Notes: generated from the letters alone by a model not told the origin. Counted from the first letter of the stretch, positions 1-9,396 are shown. The stretch: 61,192 bases of DNA from JAHEKB01 sp049115575 (GCA_049115575.1 JAGDZU010000003.1:1-61192), one strand, 5' to 3'. A program made the numbers and translations.

Positions 1-791
1 GCCGTTGGATTGACAATGACGATTTGTTTAACCGTAGAGTCAGTCCCCGCACAATTGTAGTTCCTCAACTTAACTGAATAAGTCCCTGTTGCGGTATAAA
101 TATGCTTAGCGTTTGCAGTATTGTAGTCATAAGCACCATCATTATCTATGTCCCAGTCATTTGTTATATTACCTGAAGATCCATTGATGAAATTGACTAT
201 AGTTCCCACAAATGCTGTGTCTGGAGCGAAAAAATTTGAAGATAAAGCAGTAGGCTTGCTTATATCCACTGTATAGTCTTCAGTCTCTCCATAAAAATAT
301 GTTCCACATGCGCTTGCTCCGTTGAACTCATCCAAGACAATTCTCATTCTAGTTTTACCAGTAGATACATTACAAGGAATAGTGAATGTGATATTTGAAG
401 TGGTGTACCCGCAGCTGAATGAAGAACCAACTTCTTCATTAGCGCTGAAAGAAAAATCTTGGTTGTAATCAATGTATACCGAAATATCTCTACAGTAGTC
501 CCATTGGCTACATGTACCGTATTCCACTTCAACAGTATACTCAGAGCCCGCAGATAAATCCGCTGCGCTAACAGTTGACGAAAAATCTGTATAGGTCTCA
601 CATCCTGTTCCCGTTGAAGAATTGTTGTCAATTGTAGTTGAAGTACCTTCCAATTTTACATTGTGAATCTCTGAATCAGCAGCAATAGTTGCATTTGATG
701 TGCAATAAGATTGTCCATAGGTAAATTGCGAAACAGCAACCCCAGCTAAAATGAAACAAAATCTTTTAAACGTTTTAGTAATATTATTCAT
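1..791 (-). CDS. Secreted GEVED/PKD-domain protein, 5' part only (runs off the window)
   Basis: Open reading frame on the minus strand from ATG at 791 to the window edge with no stop, so about 263 residues of the N-terminus are visible. It starts with a signal peptide (basic start, hydrophobic stretch, then FTYGQS), so the protein should be exported. A GEVED-type domain follows, ending in the signature GETEDYTVDI near residue 190; it is rich in paired cysteines. A PKD-like domain comes next (NDWDIDNDG and the aromatic/Val pattern VKLRNYNC). Such proteins in Bacteroidota are usually large T9SS-exported adhesins or enzymes with a sorting domain at the C-terminus, which lies outside this window. 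The catalytic or binding role cannot be told. A -7-like element CATTTTTG (820-827) lies about 30 bases upstream of the start. Confidence 0.85.
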   Translation of the reverse strand, partial: MNNITKTFKRFCFILAGVAVSQFTYGQSYCTSNATIAADSEIHNVKLEGTSTTIDNNSSTGTGCETYTDFSSTVSAADLSAGSEYTVEVEYGTCSQWDYCRDISVYIDYNQDFSFSANEEVGSSFSCGYTTSNITFTIPCNVSTGKTRMRIVLDEFNGASACGTYFYGETEDYTVDISKPTALSSNFFAPDTAFVGTIVNFINGSSGNITNDWDIDNDGAYDYNTANAKHIYTATGTYSVKLRNYNCAGTDSTVKQIVIVNPT

Positions 792-929
792 ACGCGTAAC
801 TCTTATGTTAATGTAGACCCAAAAATGAAGAATGGTTGCGAGAAAAACCAACAATTCCATAAAAAAAACTCAAATGTCGAAAATCCTTGATGCTCAATTC
901 AAAAAATCAGAGCAACTTTGAGATTCAAT

Positions 930-3900
930 ATGGAGTTTGAAAAAGTATATGACCAGCTCAACACCGAGCAAAAAAAAGCAGTTGATTTAACAGAAGGTGT
1001 AGTTATGGTTGTAGCTGGACCTGGCACCGGAAAAACCCAAGTACTAGGAGCTAGAATTGCCAAACTTCTAATTGATAAAAAACAATCTCCAGAACAGGTT
1101 CTTTGCCTCACTTTTACAGATGCTGCAACCATTGCATTGAGAGAGCGTTTATTCCAATTCATTGGTTCAAATGCACATAGAGTAAATATATTCACCTACC
1201 ACGCTTTTTGCAATCAAATCATTCAAGACAACAAAGATCTTTTTGGTAAAAACGACCTTGAACCAATCTCTGATTTAGAAGTAATAGAATTGGTAAGAGA
1301 AATTATAGATGAACTTGAAGATGATCATCTATTAAAGAGGCTAAAAGGAGATGTTTACTATGACGCCAATGGCTTGATTAAACTTTTTGGCTTGCTTAAG
1401 AAAGAAAATTTGGATGCGAACAAGACATCTGAAATGGCAGATCAATACATAGAACAAGCCAAAACTTTGGACAAGTTCATTTATCAAAAAAATAGCAAGT
1501 ATGGGAACAAAGGAGATCTAAAAAAAACCTATTTCAAAGAGGTAGAACGCATTGGAAAACTAAAGGCTGCCGCTAGTTTATTGCCTATGTACAATTCCAA
1601 ATTGAAGAAAAAGGGTAGGTATGATTATAACGATATGATACATTGGGTTCTTGATGCCTTTAAGGAAATCCCAGATTTGCTAGCTATATATCAGGAGAAA
1701 TACGAATACGTCTTGGTGGATGAATATCAAGATACTAATGGGGCACAGAACCAATTGTTACTCCAGCTTATAGCCCATATGGAAGTTCCTAATGCTTTTG
1801 TTGTGGGTGACGATGACCAATCCATTTATAAATTCCAAGGTGCCAATGTGGAGAATATTTATTCATTTTACAAGCATTATGAAACCAGCGCCAAACTAGT
1901 AGTGCTAGATCAGAACTACAGAAGCAATCAGGAAATACTAGAGGCATCTGGGCAGCTTATAACAAGAAATGAAGAACGCCTGATTAACAAAGTAAGCAGC
2001 CTTACAAAGACATTAAAGGCAGTTAATCCCGATAGGCAAAGTGATGAAAATGCGCTGAGTATAGATAGTTACCAGAATAGTTATCAGGAAATTGTAGGTG
2101 TTGCAGAACAAATTAAAAAGCTTCAAAAACAAGAAGTTGATTTAGATGAAATAGCCATACTCTACAGAAACCATAAACAAAGCGAACTTCTAATTCAGTA
2201 TTTCGAAGCGGAATCCATTCCTTTTCAAGTGGTTAGAAGCCAAGATGTGCTACAGGTTGAACTCATAAAACAACTCATTCTTCTGCTCAAATACCTGTCT
2301 CTTGAGAACAAAAGATTAGATCTTGGTCAGTCACTACTGTTTGAAATATTCCACTTTGCTAGTTTCTCTCATATAAAACCTATAGAAATCTACTTGCTAA
2401 GCAAACATCTCTACCAAAACAGGGATAAAGGTTGGCGTGAAGGAATAAATGATTTGGATGTAGGTGAAATCCCAGCTTTGTCTGATTTGGCTTATGATGA
2501 GATTAAAGCTTTCAACTCACAAATTGAAGAGTGGTTAAAAGACCTACATAATATAGGTCTCCAATCTTGGATTGAGAAAATTATAAATGAGGCTAAATTC
2601 CTAAAAAGAGCCTTTGCAGAAGGGAATCGACTATTCAATGTTCACTGTTTAAATTCCTTTTTCAATTTCATCAAAAGTGAAAGTTCCAGAAATTCTGATT
2701 TGAATTTAAATCACCTTTTACAAACTATAGATTTACTCAAGGCCAACAATCTTGGAATCCATCTGAAGAAGATCTCCTATGGAAAGAAAGGAGTGCAATT
2801 GATGACAGCTCATGGATCCAAAGGTTTGGAATTTGACTATGTCTTTATCATATCCATTTTAGAAAGCAAGTGGGAAAAGGGTCAAATGAGTTTGCCCTTT
2901 TACTTAAATAGCATTCTGGAGGGAGAACCTGATAGAGCTCATGAAGAGGAAGGGAGAAGGTTGTTTTATGTTGCTATGACTAGAGCGCGCAAGAAGTTGT
3001 TTTTGAGTCGTGCGGGGCAAGATTCAAATGGAAAATACCTGAATAAAAGCATGTACCTAGCTGAAATAGAAGAATCCTATCCAGAATTAACCAATGAAAG
3101 GATTATTGAAGACTCAAATCTTTTGGAGTTCTTTAAATCTACCAACCAGCTCATCCCTACCAAATTTGAAGATCTAACACAACACGCCTTTGTTGATTCA
3201 GCCTTGCGGAATTTTAAATTGAGTCCAACTAATTTGAACACATATTTGAGATGTCCTGTAGCATTCTTCTATGAGCAACTGCTCAAATTACCCAGGGCAA
3301 AAACTCCAAGTCTGGTGATTGGTTCAGCTGTACACAGAGCCTTGGAAGTATTTTTTAAGCAAACCGATTCTAAAAACGGATGGGTCTTCCCTTCAGCACA
3401 AATTGCGGTAGAAGCCTATAATCAACATCTGCTTAAAAACAAAGAGGTATTCACACCCAGTGATTTGGAAAGAAGTACGAGCTATGGAAAACAAAGTATC
3501 CCAGCATATATAGACTATTGGCTGCCAATTTGGTCAAGGTACGATCATGTTCTAACTGAGTTGACCATAGACCAGGTAGAAGTGGAAGGGGTGCCAATAC
3601 ATGGGCAAATAGATAAATTAATTCTTACGGAAGATCACGCTCTAGTTGTGGACTATAAAACGGGTAAATATCAATATGCCGTGTCTAAACTCAAGCCACC
3701 CGAAAAAAACCTAAAAGATGAGGAAACTAACTATCAGAAGATTTATGGAGGTGATTACTGGAGACAGTTGGTGTTCTACAAGATATTAATCCAACAATCC
3801 AATGACTATTCACAAAATGTACAATTTGGGGTAATTGACTTCATTGAAAAACACGAGGATGCTTATAAATCTGAGCACATTCCTATTGATTCGGATGCCG

Positions 3901-4025
3901 TATCTGCGGTTAGAAGTCAGATAATAGATGGCTATAGAAGAATTAAGAACAAAGAGTTTAGTAAAGCATGTAATGATGAAAACTGTGACTGGTGTAAATT
4001 CAACAATACTTATTTGGTTGAATAA
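930..4025 (+). CDS. UvrD-family DNA helicase with C-terminal Fe-S PD-(D/E)XK nuclease domain
   Basis: Superfamily 1 helicase of about 1031 residues. Visible motifs are Walker A AGPGTGKT (29-36), motif II VDEYQDTN (about 264), motif III GDDDQSIYKFQGA (about 293), motif V TAHGSKGLEFDYVF (about 625) and motif VI EEGRRLFYVAMTRARKKL (about 672). From about residue 764 a RecB/AddB-like nuclease follows: GSAVHRALE, then GQIDKL and VVDYKTGK holding the acidic and lysine residues of the PD-(D/E)XK core. Four cysteines, one in TYLRCP and three in CNDENCDWC at the very end, match the Fe-S staple of AddB/Cas4-type nucleases. The likely job is double-strand-break end processing. The frame can be extended to a TTG at 918, but that TTG lies in a -7-like element CAACTTTG (913-920), so ATG 930 is preferred. 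Confidence 0.9.
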   Translation: MEFEKVYDQLNTEQKKAVDLTEGVVMVVAGPGTGKTQVLGARIAKLLIDKKQSPEQVLCLTFTDAATIALRERLFQFIGSNAHRVNIFTYHAFCNQIIQDNKDLFGKNDLEPISDLEVIELVREIIDELEDDHLLKRLKGDVYYDANGLIKLFGLLKKENLDANKTSEMADQYIEQAKTLDKFIYQKNSKYGNKGDLKKTYFKEVERIGKLKAAASLLPMYNSKLKKKGRYDYNDMIHWVLDAFKEIPDLLAIYQEKYEYVLVDEYQDTNGAQNQLLLQLIAHMEVPNAFVVGDDDQSIYKFQGANVENIYSFYKHYETSAKLVVLDQNYRSNQEILEASGQLITRNEERLINKVSSLTKTLKAVNPDRQSDENALSIDSYQNSYQEIVGVAEQIKKLQKQEVDLDEIAILYRNHKQSELLIQYFEAESIPFQVVRSQDVLQVELIKQLILLLKYLSLENKRLDLGQSLLFEIFHFASFSHIKPIEIYLLSKHLYQNRDKGWREGINDLDVGEIPALSDLAYDEIKAFNSQIEEWLKDLHNIGLQSWIEKIINEAKFLKRAFAEGNRLFNVHCLNSFFNFIKSESSRNSDLNLNHLLQTIDLLKANNLGIHLKKISYGKKGVQLMTAHGSKGLEFDYVFIISILESKWEKGQMSLPFYLNSILEGEPDRAHEEEGRRLFYVAMTRARKKLFLSRAGQDSNGKYLNKSMYLAEIEESYPELTNERIIEDSNLLEFFKSTNQLIPTKFEDLTQHAFVDSALRNFKLSPTNLNTYLRCPVAFFYEQLLKLPRAKTPSLVIGSAVHRALEVFFKQTDSKNGWVFPSAQIAVEAYNQHLLKNKEVFTPSDLERSTSYGKQSIPAYIDYWLPIWSRYDHVLTELTIDQVEVEGVPIHGQIDKLILTEDHALVVDYKTGKYQYAVSKLKPPEKNLKDEETNYQKIYGGDYWRQLVFYKILIQQSNDYSQNVQFGVIDFIEKHEDAYKSEHIPIDSDAVSAVRSQIIDGYRRIKNKEFSKACNDENCDWCKFNNTYLVE

Positions 4026-4098
4026 AGCTCAGCAACAAGGTGCCACCTTTAATGGACTAAAGATGACTTTCTATTTTTATAATAGCCAAAACTAAAGC

Positions 4099-4106
4099 TA
4101 CATTTG
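4099..4106 (+). promoter_or_regulatory. -7 element TACATTTG upstream of nfu
   Basis: Exact match to the Bacteroidota housekeeping -7 consensus TAnnTTTG, 15 bases before the ATG at 4122. It contains the TTG (4104) that would otherwise look like an upstream start codon, which argues for the ATG. Confidence 0.6.
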
Positions 4107-4121
4107 CACTGTTTTAGCTCA

Positions 4122-4685
4122 ATGGAACTACAAGACGTAATAACAATATACTCTGAAAAGACTCCTAATCCTGAGTCCATGAAGTTTGTTGCAAATAAGA
4201 TGATTTTGCCAAATGACAGTGTAGACTTCCGATCTCCAGAAAATCTAGAAAATTGCCCTATGGCAGCTGATTTATTTCAGTATGATTTTGTTAAAGGAGT
4301 GTTCATCATGAACAATTTCGTGAGTGTCACAAAAAAGAAGGATTACGAATGGTTCGATATTATTCCTCAACTTAAAAAGTTTGTACAAGAGTATCTGGAA
4401 GCGGAAAAACCTGTAATAACTAAAAAGGAAGAATTGTCTGCCGAAGAAGAGAGTGAAGTAGTTCAGAAAATAAAGCAGCTTTTAGATGATCATGTAAAAC
4501 CCGCAGTAGAAATGGACGGTGGTGCTATTGATTTTAAGAGTTTTGAAGAAGGAGTGGTTACTGTTCTCATGAAAGGTTCTTGTAGCGGATGCCCTTCATC
4601 TACGATGACATTAAAAGCAGGTATAGAAAATTTATTAAAAAGAATGATTCCAGAAGTAGAGGCTGTTGAAGCTGAAGCTAGTTAA
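4122..4685 (+). CDS. Nfu/NifU-like Fe-S cluster scaffold protein
   Basis: Protein of 187 residues with two domains. The N-terminal Nfu_N domain shows the typical TPNPESMKF near the start; the C-terminal NifU domain shows DGGAIDF and the cluster-binding CSGCPSS, with CxxC at about residues 154-157. Proteins of this type carry or deliver a [4Fe-4S] cluster to target enzymes in the cytoplasm. The start is taken at ATG 4122 because the upstream TTG (4104) sits inside the -7 promoter element. The gene lies in the same direction as the Fe-S-containing helicase-nuclease before it and is followed after 3 bases by a small secreted-protein gene, with which it probably shares a transcript. Confidence 0.93.
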   Translation: MELQDVITIYSEKTPNPESMKFVANKMILPNDSVDFRSPENLENCPMAADLFQYDFVKGVFIMNNFVSVTKKKDYEWFDIIPQLKKFVQEYLEAEKPVITKKEELSAEEESEVVQKIKQLLDDHVKPAVEMDGGAIDFKSFEEGVVTVLMKGSCSGCPSSTMTLKAGIENLLKRMIPEVEAVEAEAS

Positions 4686-4688
4686 ATT

Positions 4689-5345
4689 ATGAAAACACTA
4701 ATTACTTTAACACTAAGTTTATTTTGCCTAAGTGCATTTGCGCAAATTGAAATTGAAAAAGATTCTACCTTTTTTGCAGAAAATACAACTGCTTTTGAAA
4801 TAGCTGTTAAATCCAAAATTACCAACAATAGCTCTGATACTCTTTTCACATTTATTAGAAAGGAATTGAGTGGTTGTGATTTCCCAGAAACTGCATTCTG
4901 TGATCAATCTTTGTGTTATGCAGCAGATCAAGATACGGCAGAACACGTTGTTATTAAGCAAAATGAAAGCTTTGATCTAAAAGTAAATTTTTACCCTTAT
5001 GAGGATAATGGATGTTGTGCTGTGGTGATGTATATCATTTCTGAAACCAACCCTAACAACCAAGATTCTTGTTATTTTGAGGCATGTAACATTCTGTCTA
5101 CAAAGAATCTTGTTAAGCAACGTATGCAGATATCTTTTGATCCAATTAGCGATCAAATTGCTTTGACTACAGAAAATAAATCAGCTTATGGTGTTAAGAT
5201 CTTTAATATTCTTGGTGCTGAAGTTGTGAAAGAAAGAGCCATATTAGATGGTGACAGAATTGATGTTAAATCTTTACCTTCAGGTGTTTATGTGGTTCAA
5301 GTTGACGGAGAAATCAAATACTCTGGGCTATTCAGAAAACTTTAA
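4689..5345 (+). CDS. Small secreted protein with T9SS type A sorting domain
   Basis: 218 residues. A clear signal peptide (MKTLITLTLSLFCLSAFAQ) is followed by a beta-rich, cysteine-containing middle (SGCDFPETAFC, NGCCAVVMY) that I do not recognise as an enzyme. The C-terminal 75 residues match a T9SS type A sorting domain (VKIFNILGAEV, then SLPSGVYVVQV and a basic end FRKL). It should therefore be exported to the periplasm by Sec and then to the cell surface by T9SS. It starts 3 bases after nfu and ends just before a strong hairpin terminator. Its function is unknown; the middle domain may be an Ig-like fold. Confidence 0.8.
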   Translation: MKTLITLTLSLFCLSAFAQIEIEKDSTFFAENTTAFEIAVKSKITNNSSDTLFTFIRKELSGCDFPETAFCDQSLCYAADQDTAEHVVIKQNESFDLKVNFYPYEDNGCCAVVMYIISETNPNNQDSCYFEACNILSTKNLVKQRMQISFDPISDQIALTTENKSAYGVKIFNILGAEVVKERAILDGDRIDVKSLPSGVYVVQVDGEIKYSGLFRKL

Positions 5346-5360
5346 GACTGAAGACCAAAC

Positions 5361-5393
5361 AAAAAAGGGGATGATTAAATCATCCCCTTTTTT
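5361..5393. terminator. Bidirectional intrinsic terminator
   Basis: Perfect 9-bp stem GGGGATGAT / ATCATCCCC with a 3-base loop, flanked by six A on the left and six T on the right, so it works in both directions. It lies between the convergent ends of the secreted-protein gene (5345) and accC (5408). Confidence 0.9.
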
Positions 5394-5407
5394 ACTGAAT
5401 ATTTTTT

Positions 5408-6748
5408 CTAATCGTTAATGTCGAAGTCGTCCATGAATTTCGTAGTGAAGTTCCCTTCTTGAAAATCTTGGTTCTGCATTAACTTAAGATGAAGAGGTAT
5501 TGTTGTTTTAACTCCTTCAATCACAAATTCTGATAAGGCTCTTTCCATTTTTACAATAGCCTCTTCCCTTGTCTGAGCAGATACTATCAATTTGGCTATC
5601 ATGGAATCATAATGAGGTGGAATACTGTAACCAGCGTAAATGTGCGAATCAACTCGAACACCATGCCCGCCCGGCTTATGCAGTACATCAATCTTCCCAG
5701 GACTCGGTCTAAAATTGTTAAACGGATCTTCTGCGTTAATTCTACATTCTATTGAATGCTTTTCAGGTAAATAATTCAGACCAGAAATAGGAATACCCGC
5801 AGCAATTTTGATCTGTTCTTTCACCAAATCATGATTGATTACTTCTTCTGTAACAGGATGCTCCACTTGAATTCTAGTATTCATTTCCATGAAATAGAAA
5901 TTCTTGTGTTTATCAACTAAAAATTCAACAGTTCCTACACCTTCATACTTAATGGCCATTCCAGCTGCAATTGCTGCCTCACCCATTTTCTCCCTAAGCT
6001 CTTCATCAACAAAAGGAGATGGAGCTTCTTCAACTAGTTTCTGATGTCTCCTTTGAATAGAACAGTCTCGTTCAGACAAATGACTCACTTTACCGTATTG
6101 GTCTCCCGCTATTTGAATTTCTATATGTCTCGGCTCTTCAACAAACTTCTCAAGATACATGCCATCGTTTCCAAAGGCCGCTTTAGATTCTGTTCTGGCG
6201 CTGTTCCATGCATCTTCAAATTCTTCCTCTTTCCAAATAAGACGCATACCTCTTCCTCCTCCACCTGCAGTTGCTTTTAACATAACTGGGTAGCCAATGT
6301 CTTTTGAAAGCTTCTTTCCTTCAGCACTATTTTTGAGCAGGCCTTCAGAGCCTGGAACACAAGGTACACCAGCTTTGTTCATGGTAGCTTTAGCGTTTGC
6401 TTTATCTCCCATGCCATTGATCATTTCAGGGCTAGCGCCAATAAACTTGATGCCGTGGTCCCTACACATTTCAGAGAAAATTGCATTTTCTGAAAGGAAA
6501 CCATAACCTGGATGAATTGCATCAGCATTCGTGATTTCAGCTGCAGCAATAATATTGGGCATATTGAGATAGGACTCTGAACTTTGAGGTGGTCCTATGC
6601 AAACGGCTTCATCTGCAAATTTCACATGAAGACTGTCTGTATCGGCGGTAGAGTACACGGCTACAGTTTTTACCCGCATCTCTTTGCATGTCCGAATCAC
6701 TCTAAGAGCTATTTCACCTCTATTGGCAATTAAGATCTTTTTAAACAT
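5408..6748 (-). CDS. accC: Acetyl-CoA carboxylase, biotin carboxylase subunit
   Basis: 446 residues, the usual length. It catalyses ATP-dependent carboxylation of biotin on AccB, the first half of malonyl-CoA synthesis. The N-terminal biotin carboxylase fold begins FKKILIANRGEIALR; the ATP-grasp glycine loop KATAGGGGRGMRL is at about residues 158-170; the conserved MEMNTRIQVEHPVTE active-site segment is near residue 290. It is the last gene of the pdxA-yceD-rpmF-plsX-fabH-accB-accC run and starts 9 bases after accB. The carboxyltransferase subunits are not in this window. Confidence 0.97.
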   Translation of the reverse strand: MFKKILIANRGEIALRVIRTCKEMRVKTVAVYSTADTDSLHVKFADEAVCIGPPQSSESYLNMPNIIAAAEITNADAIHPGYGFLSENAIFSEMCRDHGIKFIGASPEMINGMGDKANAKATMNKAGVPCVPGSEGLLKNSAEGKKLSKDIGYPVMLKATAGGGGRGMRLIWKEEEFEDAWNSARTESKAAFGNDGMYLEKFVEEPRHIEIQIAGDQYGKVSHLSERDCSIQRRHQKLVEEAPSPFVDEELREKMGEAAIAAGMAIKYEGVGTVEFLVDKHKNFYFMEMNTRIQVEHPVTEEVINHDLVKEQIKIAAGIPISGLNYLPEKHSIECRINAEDPFNNFRPSPGKIDVLHKPGGHGVRVDSHIYAGYSIPPHYDSMIAKLIVSAQTREEAIVKMERALSEFVIEGVKTTIPLHLKLMQNQDFQEGNFTTKFMDDFDIND

Positions 6749-6757
6749 GAAAAATCC

Positions 6758-7237
6758 TTAAGAAGGTTCTACTAAGAAAAGTGGTTGGTCATATTCCACA
6801 GGTTGAGAATCATCAACCAATACTTTGACTACTTTTCCATTAACTTCTGACTCTATCTCATTAAAGAGCTTCATAGCTTCAATAATACACACAACCTGAC
6901 CTTTCTGAAGTTCATCTCCAACTTCAACAAAATTTTGCTTATCAGGCGAAGGTCTGCGATAGAAGGTTCCAATCATAGGTGATTTAACCTCTATTAGATT
7001 GGACGAAGTTTCTGCTGCAGGAGCTTCCGCAGCAGGTGTTGGCGCAGGGCTTGCTGCAGGAGTTGCAACTGGAGTCTCAACGGCAACAGGTTGAGGAGCA
7101 GCCATTACAGGTGTTTGTATAACACTCTGGCCGTTCTTTCTTATTTTCAACTTGAACTCTGTTTTCTCAATCAACACTTCATCTACTGTTGAATTAGAAA
7201 CTAACTTAATCAGAGATTGAATATCTTTTAATTCCAT
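6758..7237 (-). CDS. accB: Biotin carboxyl carrier protein of acetyl-CoA carboxylase
   Basis: 159 residues. The C-terminal biotinyl domain carries the motif EAMKLFNEIES, with the biotinylated lysine at residue 123. An Ala/Pro-rich flexible linker (about residues 45-78) separates it from the short N-terminal domain. AccB carries carboxybiotin between AccC and the carboxyltransferase. It sits between fabH (37 bases upstream) and accC (9 bases downstream) in the fatty-acid initiation operon. Confidence 0.97.
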   Translation of the reverse strand: MELKDIQSLIKLVSNSTVDEVLIEKTEFKLKIRKNGQSVIQTPVMAAPQPVAVETPVATPAASPAPTPAAEAPAAETSSNLIEVKSPMIGTFYRRPSPDKQNFVEVGDELQKGQVVCIIEAMKLFNEIESEVNGKVVKVLVDDSQPVEYDQPLFLVEPS

Positions 7238-7274
7238 AACTTAATTACTATAGCGAAAATACTAGATTTTATTT

Positions 7275-8267
7275 TTAAGAATTATATGCCCACTTGAGAT
7301 AGATTGATCCCCAAGTGAATCCACCACCAAAAGTTGACAATATTAGATTGTCACCTTTTTTAAAACTGTTTTCATAATCATTTAGTAACAATGGAATGGT
7401 AGCAGCAGTTGTATTCCCATATTTATTGATGTTAATCAAAACCTTACTCTCATCAAGCTCCATTCTTCTGGCAGTTGCGTCAATTATTCTGAGGTTCGCT
7501 TGATGTGCAACTAAATAATCCACATCATCACCAGTTAGATTGTTTCTGTCCATTATTTCCCTGCTCACATCTGCCATATTGGTAACTGCAAATTTGAACA
7601 CTGTTTTCCCTTCTTGGTAAACAAAGTGCATTCGGTTGGCTACGGTATCTGCAGTTGCTGGGTTTAATGAGCCTCCTGCCTTCTGATGAAGGAACTCTCG
7701 TCCGCTTCCATCTACTTTTAGTATGCTATCTATTATGCCCTCTTCTTCCTCTGTAGGTTGAAGTAATACAGCTCCTCCTCCGTCTCCAAAAATGATGCAG
7801 GTATTACGATCCTCATAATCAACAATAGCAGACATTTTATCTGAGCCGCAAAGAATAACATTCTTGTACTGTCCGCTTTCAATAAATTTAGTTGCTGTGT
7901 CTAAACCATATAGAAAACCTGAGCATGCGGCACTTATATCAAAACCCCATGCATTCTTAGCTCCTAACTTATCACAAACAATATTGGATGTTGATGGAAA
8001 AAGATGGTCTGGCGTTACAGTGGCCACAAGCAACAAATCGATGTCTTCTGCAGACATCCCTGTTTTGTCCAGTATTTGTTGAACTGCTTTAACACACATA
8101 TCAGAAGTAGCTTTACCATCTTCTAGTATTCTACGCTCTTCAATTCCCGTTCTAGTTCTGATCCATTCATCAGTGGTATCAACCATTTTTTCTAGATCAA
8201 AATTGGTTAAAACTTTATCCGGTACGTAACCGCCAGTTGCAGTTATAGCTGCTTTGATTTGGGACAT
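7275..8267 (-). CDS. fabH: 3-oxoacyl-[ACP] synthase III (KAS III)
   Basis: 330 residues. It condenses acetyl-CoA or another short acyl-CoA with malonyl-ACP to start fatty acid synthesis. The catalytic triad is visible: Cys115 in SAACSGFLYG, His255 in VAHQANLRIID and Asn285 in KYGNTTAATIP. The C-terminal glycine-rich FGGGFTWGS is also typical. It starts 6 bases after plsX, a pairing seen across bacteria that couples phospholipid and fatty acid initiation. Confidence 0.97.
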   Translation of the reverse strand: MSQIKAAITATGGYVPDKVLTNFDLEKMVDTTDEWIRTRTGIEERRILEDGKATSDMCVKAVQQILDKTGMSAEDIDLLLVATVTPDHLFPSTSNIVCDKLGAKNAWGFDISAACSGFLYGLDTATKFIESGQYKNVILCGSDKMSAIVDYEDRNTCIIFGDGGGAVLLQPTEEEEGIIDSILKVDGSGREFLHQKAGGSLNPATADTVANRMHFVYQEGKTVFKFAVTNMADVSREIMDRNNLTGDDVDYLVAHQANLRIIDATARRMELDESKVLININKYGNTTAATIPLLLNDYENSFKKGDNLILSTFGGGFTWGSIYLKWAYNS

Positions 8268-8273
8268 CTTGAT

Positions 8274-9206
8274 TTATTTATCAAATGAAGATTCAATTTT
8301 AGAGATTAAGTTTGAATCCACTACATTTTTTGCGAGTTTTATCATGTTTCTAATGGTGTTGGCCTTGGATATGCCGTGACCTACTATAACTGGTTTTTTA
8401 ATCCCGAGAATAGCTGACCCACCATAATTTTCAAAGTTGAATCGATTTAGAAAATCATCTTGAACACCTCTTTTAAGCAAATTGTAAAAGAACCCTTCAC
8501 AAGTTTTCACTACAATGTTTCCAGTGAAACCATCACAAACCACAACGTCTGCAAGGTCATTAAATAAATCTCTGCCTTCAACATTACCAATGAAATTAAT
8601 CTGAGGCATCCCATCTAATAAAGGATAGGCTGCTTTTGTTAGAAGATTCCCCTTTTCCTTTTCTTCTCCAATGCTCAATAAACCAACCCTAGGATTGTCA
8701 ATACCATAAACTGCTTTTGCATATTCATTTCCAAGAATCGCAAATCGCATTAAAGTCTCTGGTTTAACATCTGCATTGGCACCAACATCAAGAAGGACTC
8801 CAGTAATTCCACTCCTTTGTGGCAGTACGGTAGTAAGTGCAGGCCTTCCGATTTGATCTATAGTTTTAATATGGTAGAGAGCAGAAACCATCATTGCTCC
8901 AGTATTTCCAGCACTGGCAAAAGCGTCTATTTCATCATTTGCCAAATGCATGGAACCCACATTTATGCTCGAATCTTTCTTGGCCACTACAGCTTTAGTA
9001 GCATTGTCTCCCATACCAATACTACCGCCGGTAAAAACTTGCTCTATACCAGCTTTATTAAGCGACGCTAGATATGGTTTTAAGGCTTCTTCCTCACCGT
9101 ATACCACAAAGCTGTCCTCTGAATTGATAGAAGATTCTTCGAGAACACCTTTGATGCACTCTTCAGGGGCAAAGTCGCCCCCCATGGCGTCAATGCCAAT
9201 TCTCAT
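8274..9206 (-). CDS. plsX: Phosphate acyltransferase
   Basis: 310 residues. It converts acyl-ACP to acyl-phosphate, the donor for PlsY in phosphatidic acid synthesis. The N-terminus RIGIDAMGGDFAPEE and the later segments FASAGNTGAMM and VCDGFTGNIVVKT are family hallmarks. It is a peripheral membrane enzyme without a signal peptide. It follows rpmF by 3 bases, as in many bacteria. Confidence 0.97.
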   Translation of the reverse strand: MRIGIDAMGGDFAPEECIKGVLEESSINSEDSFVVYGEEEALKPYLASLNKAGIEQVFTGGSIGMGDNATKAVVAKKDSSINVGSMHLANDEIDAFASAGNTGAMMVSALYHIKTIDQIGRPALTTVLPQRSGITGVLLDVGANADVKPETLMRFAILGNEYAKAVYGIDNPRVGLLSIGEEKEKGNLLTKAAYPLLDGMPQINFIGNVEGRDLFNDLADVVVCDGFTGNIVVKTCEGFFYNLLKRGVQDDFLNRFNFENYGGSAILGIKKPVIVGHGISKANTIRNMIKLAKNVVDSNLISKIESSFDK

Positions 9207-9209
9207 GGA

Positions 9210-9395
9210 TTATTCTCCGTCTTTTGGTTCTAGAACTTGTACCCCTTTGTACATACCTGTTTCCAAGTTGAGTCTGTGGTACAAATGAACCGTTCCAGTT
9301 ACTGGATCGCGATGAAGTTGCCTATTCCCCAATTTGTAGTGAGTTCTTCGCTTGTCTCTTCTCGTTTTCGAGATCTTTCTTTTAGGATGTGCCAT
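9210..9395 (-). CDS. rpmF: 50S ribosomal protein L32
   Basis: 61 residues, starting MAHPKRKISKTRRDKRRTHY, which is characteristic of L32. It has no cysteine, so it lacks the zinc ribbon found in many L32 proteins; this is the zinc-independent form. It lies 1 base after yceD and 3 bases before plsX. Confidence 0.97.
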   Translation of the reverse strand: MAHPKRKISKTRRDKRRTHYKLGNRQLHRDPVTGTVHLYHRLNLETGMYKGVQVLEPKDGE

Positions 9396-9396
9396 A

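Noticed and set aside
8950..9288. 112-residue plus-strand open frame across plsX and rpmF
   Set aside because: Antisense to two certain genes and without a promoter element or domain.
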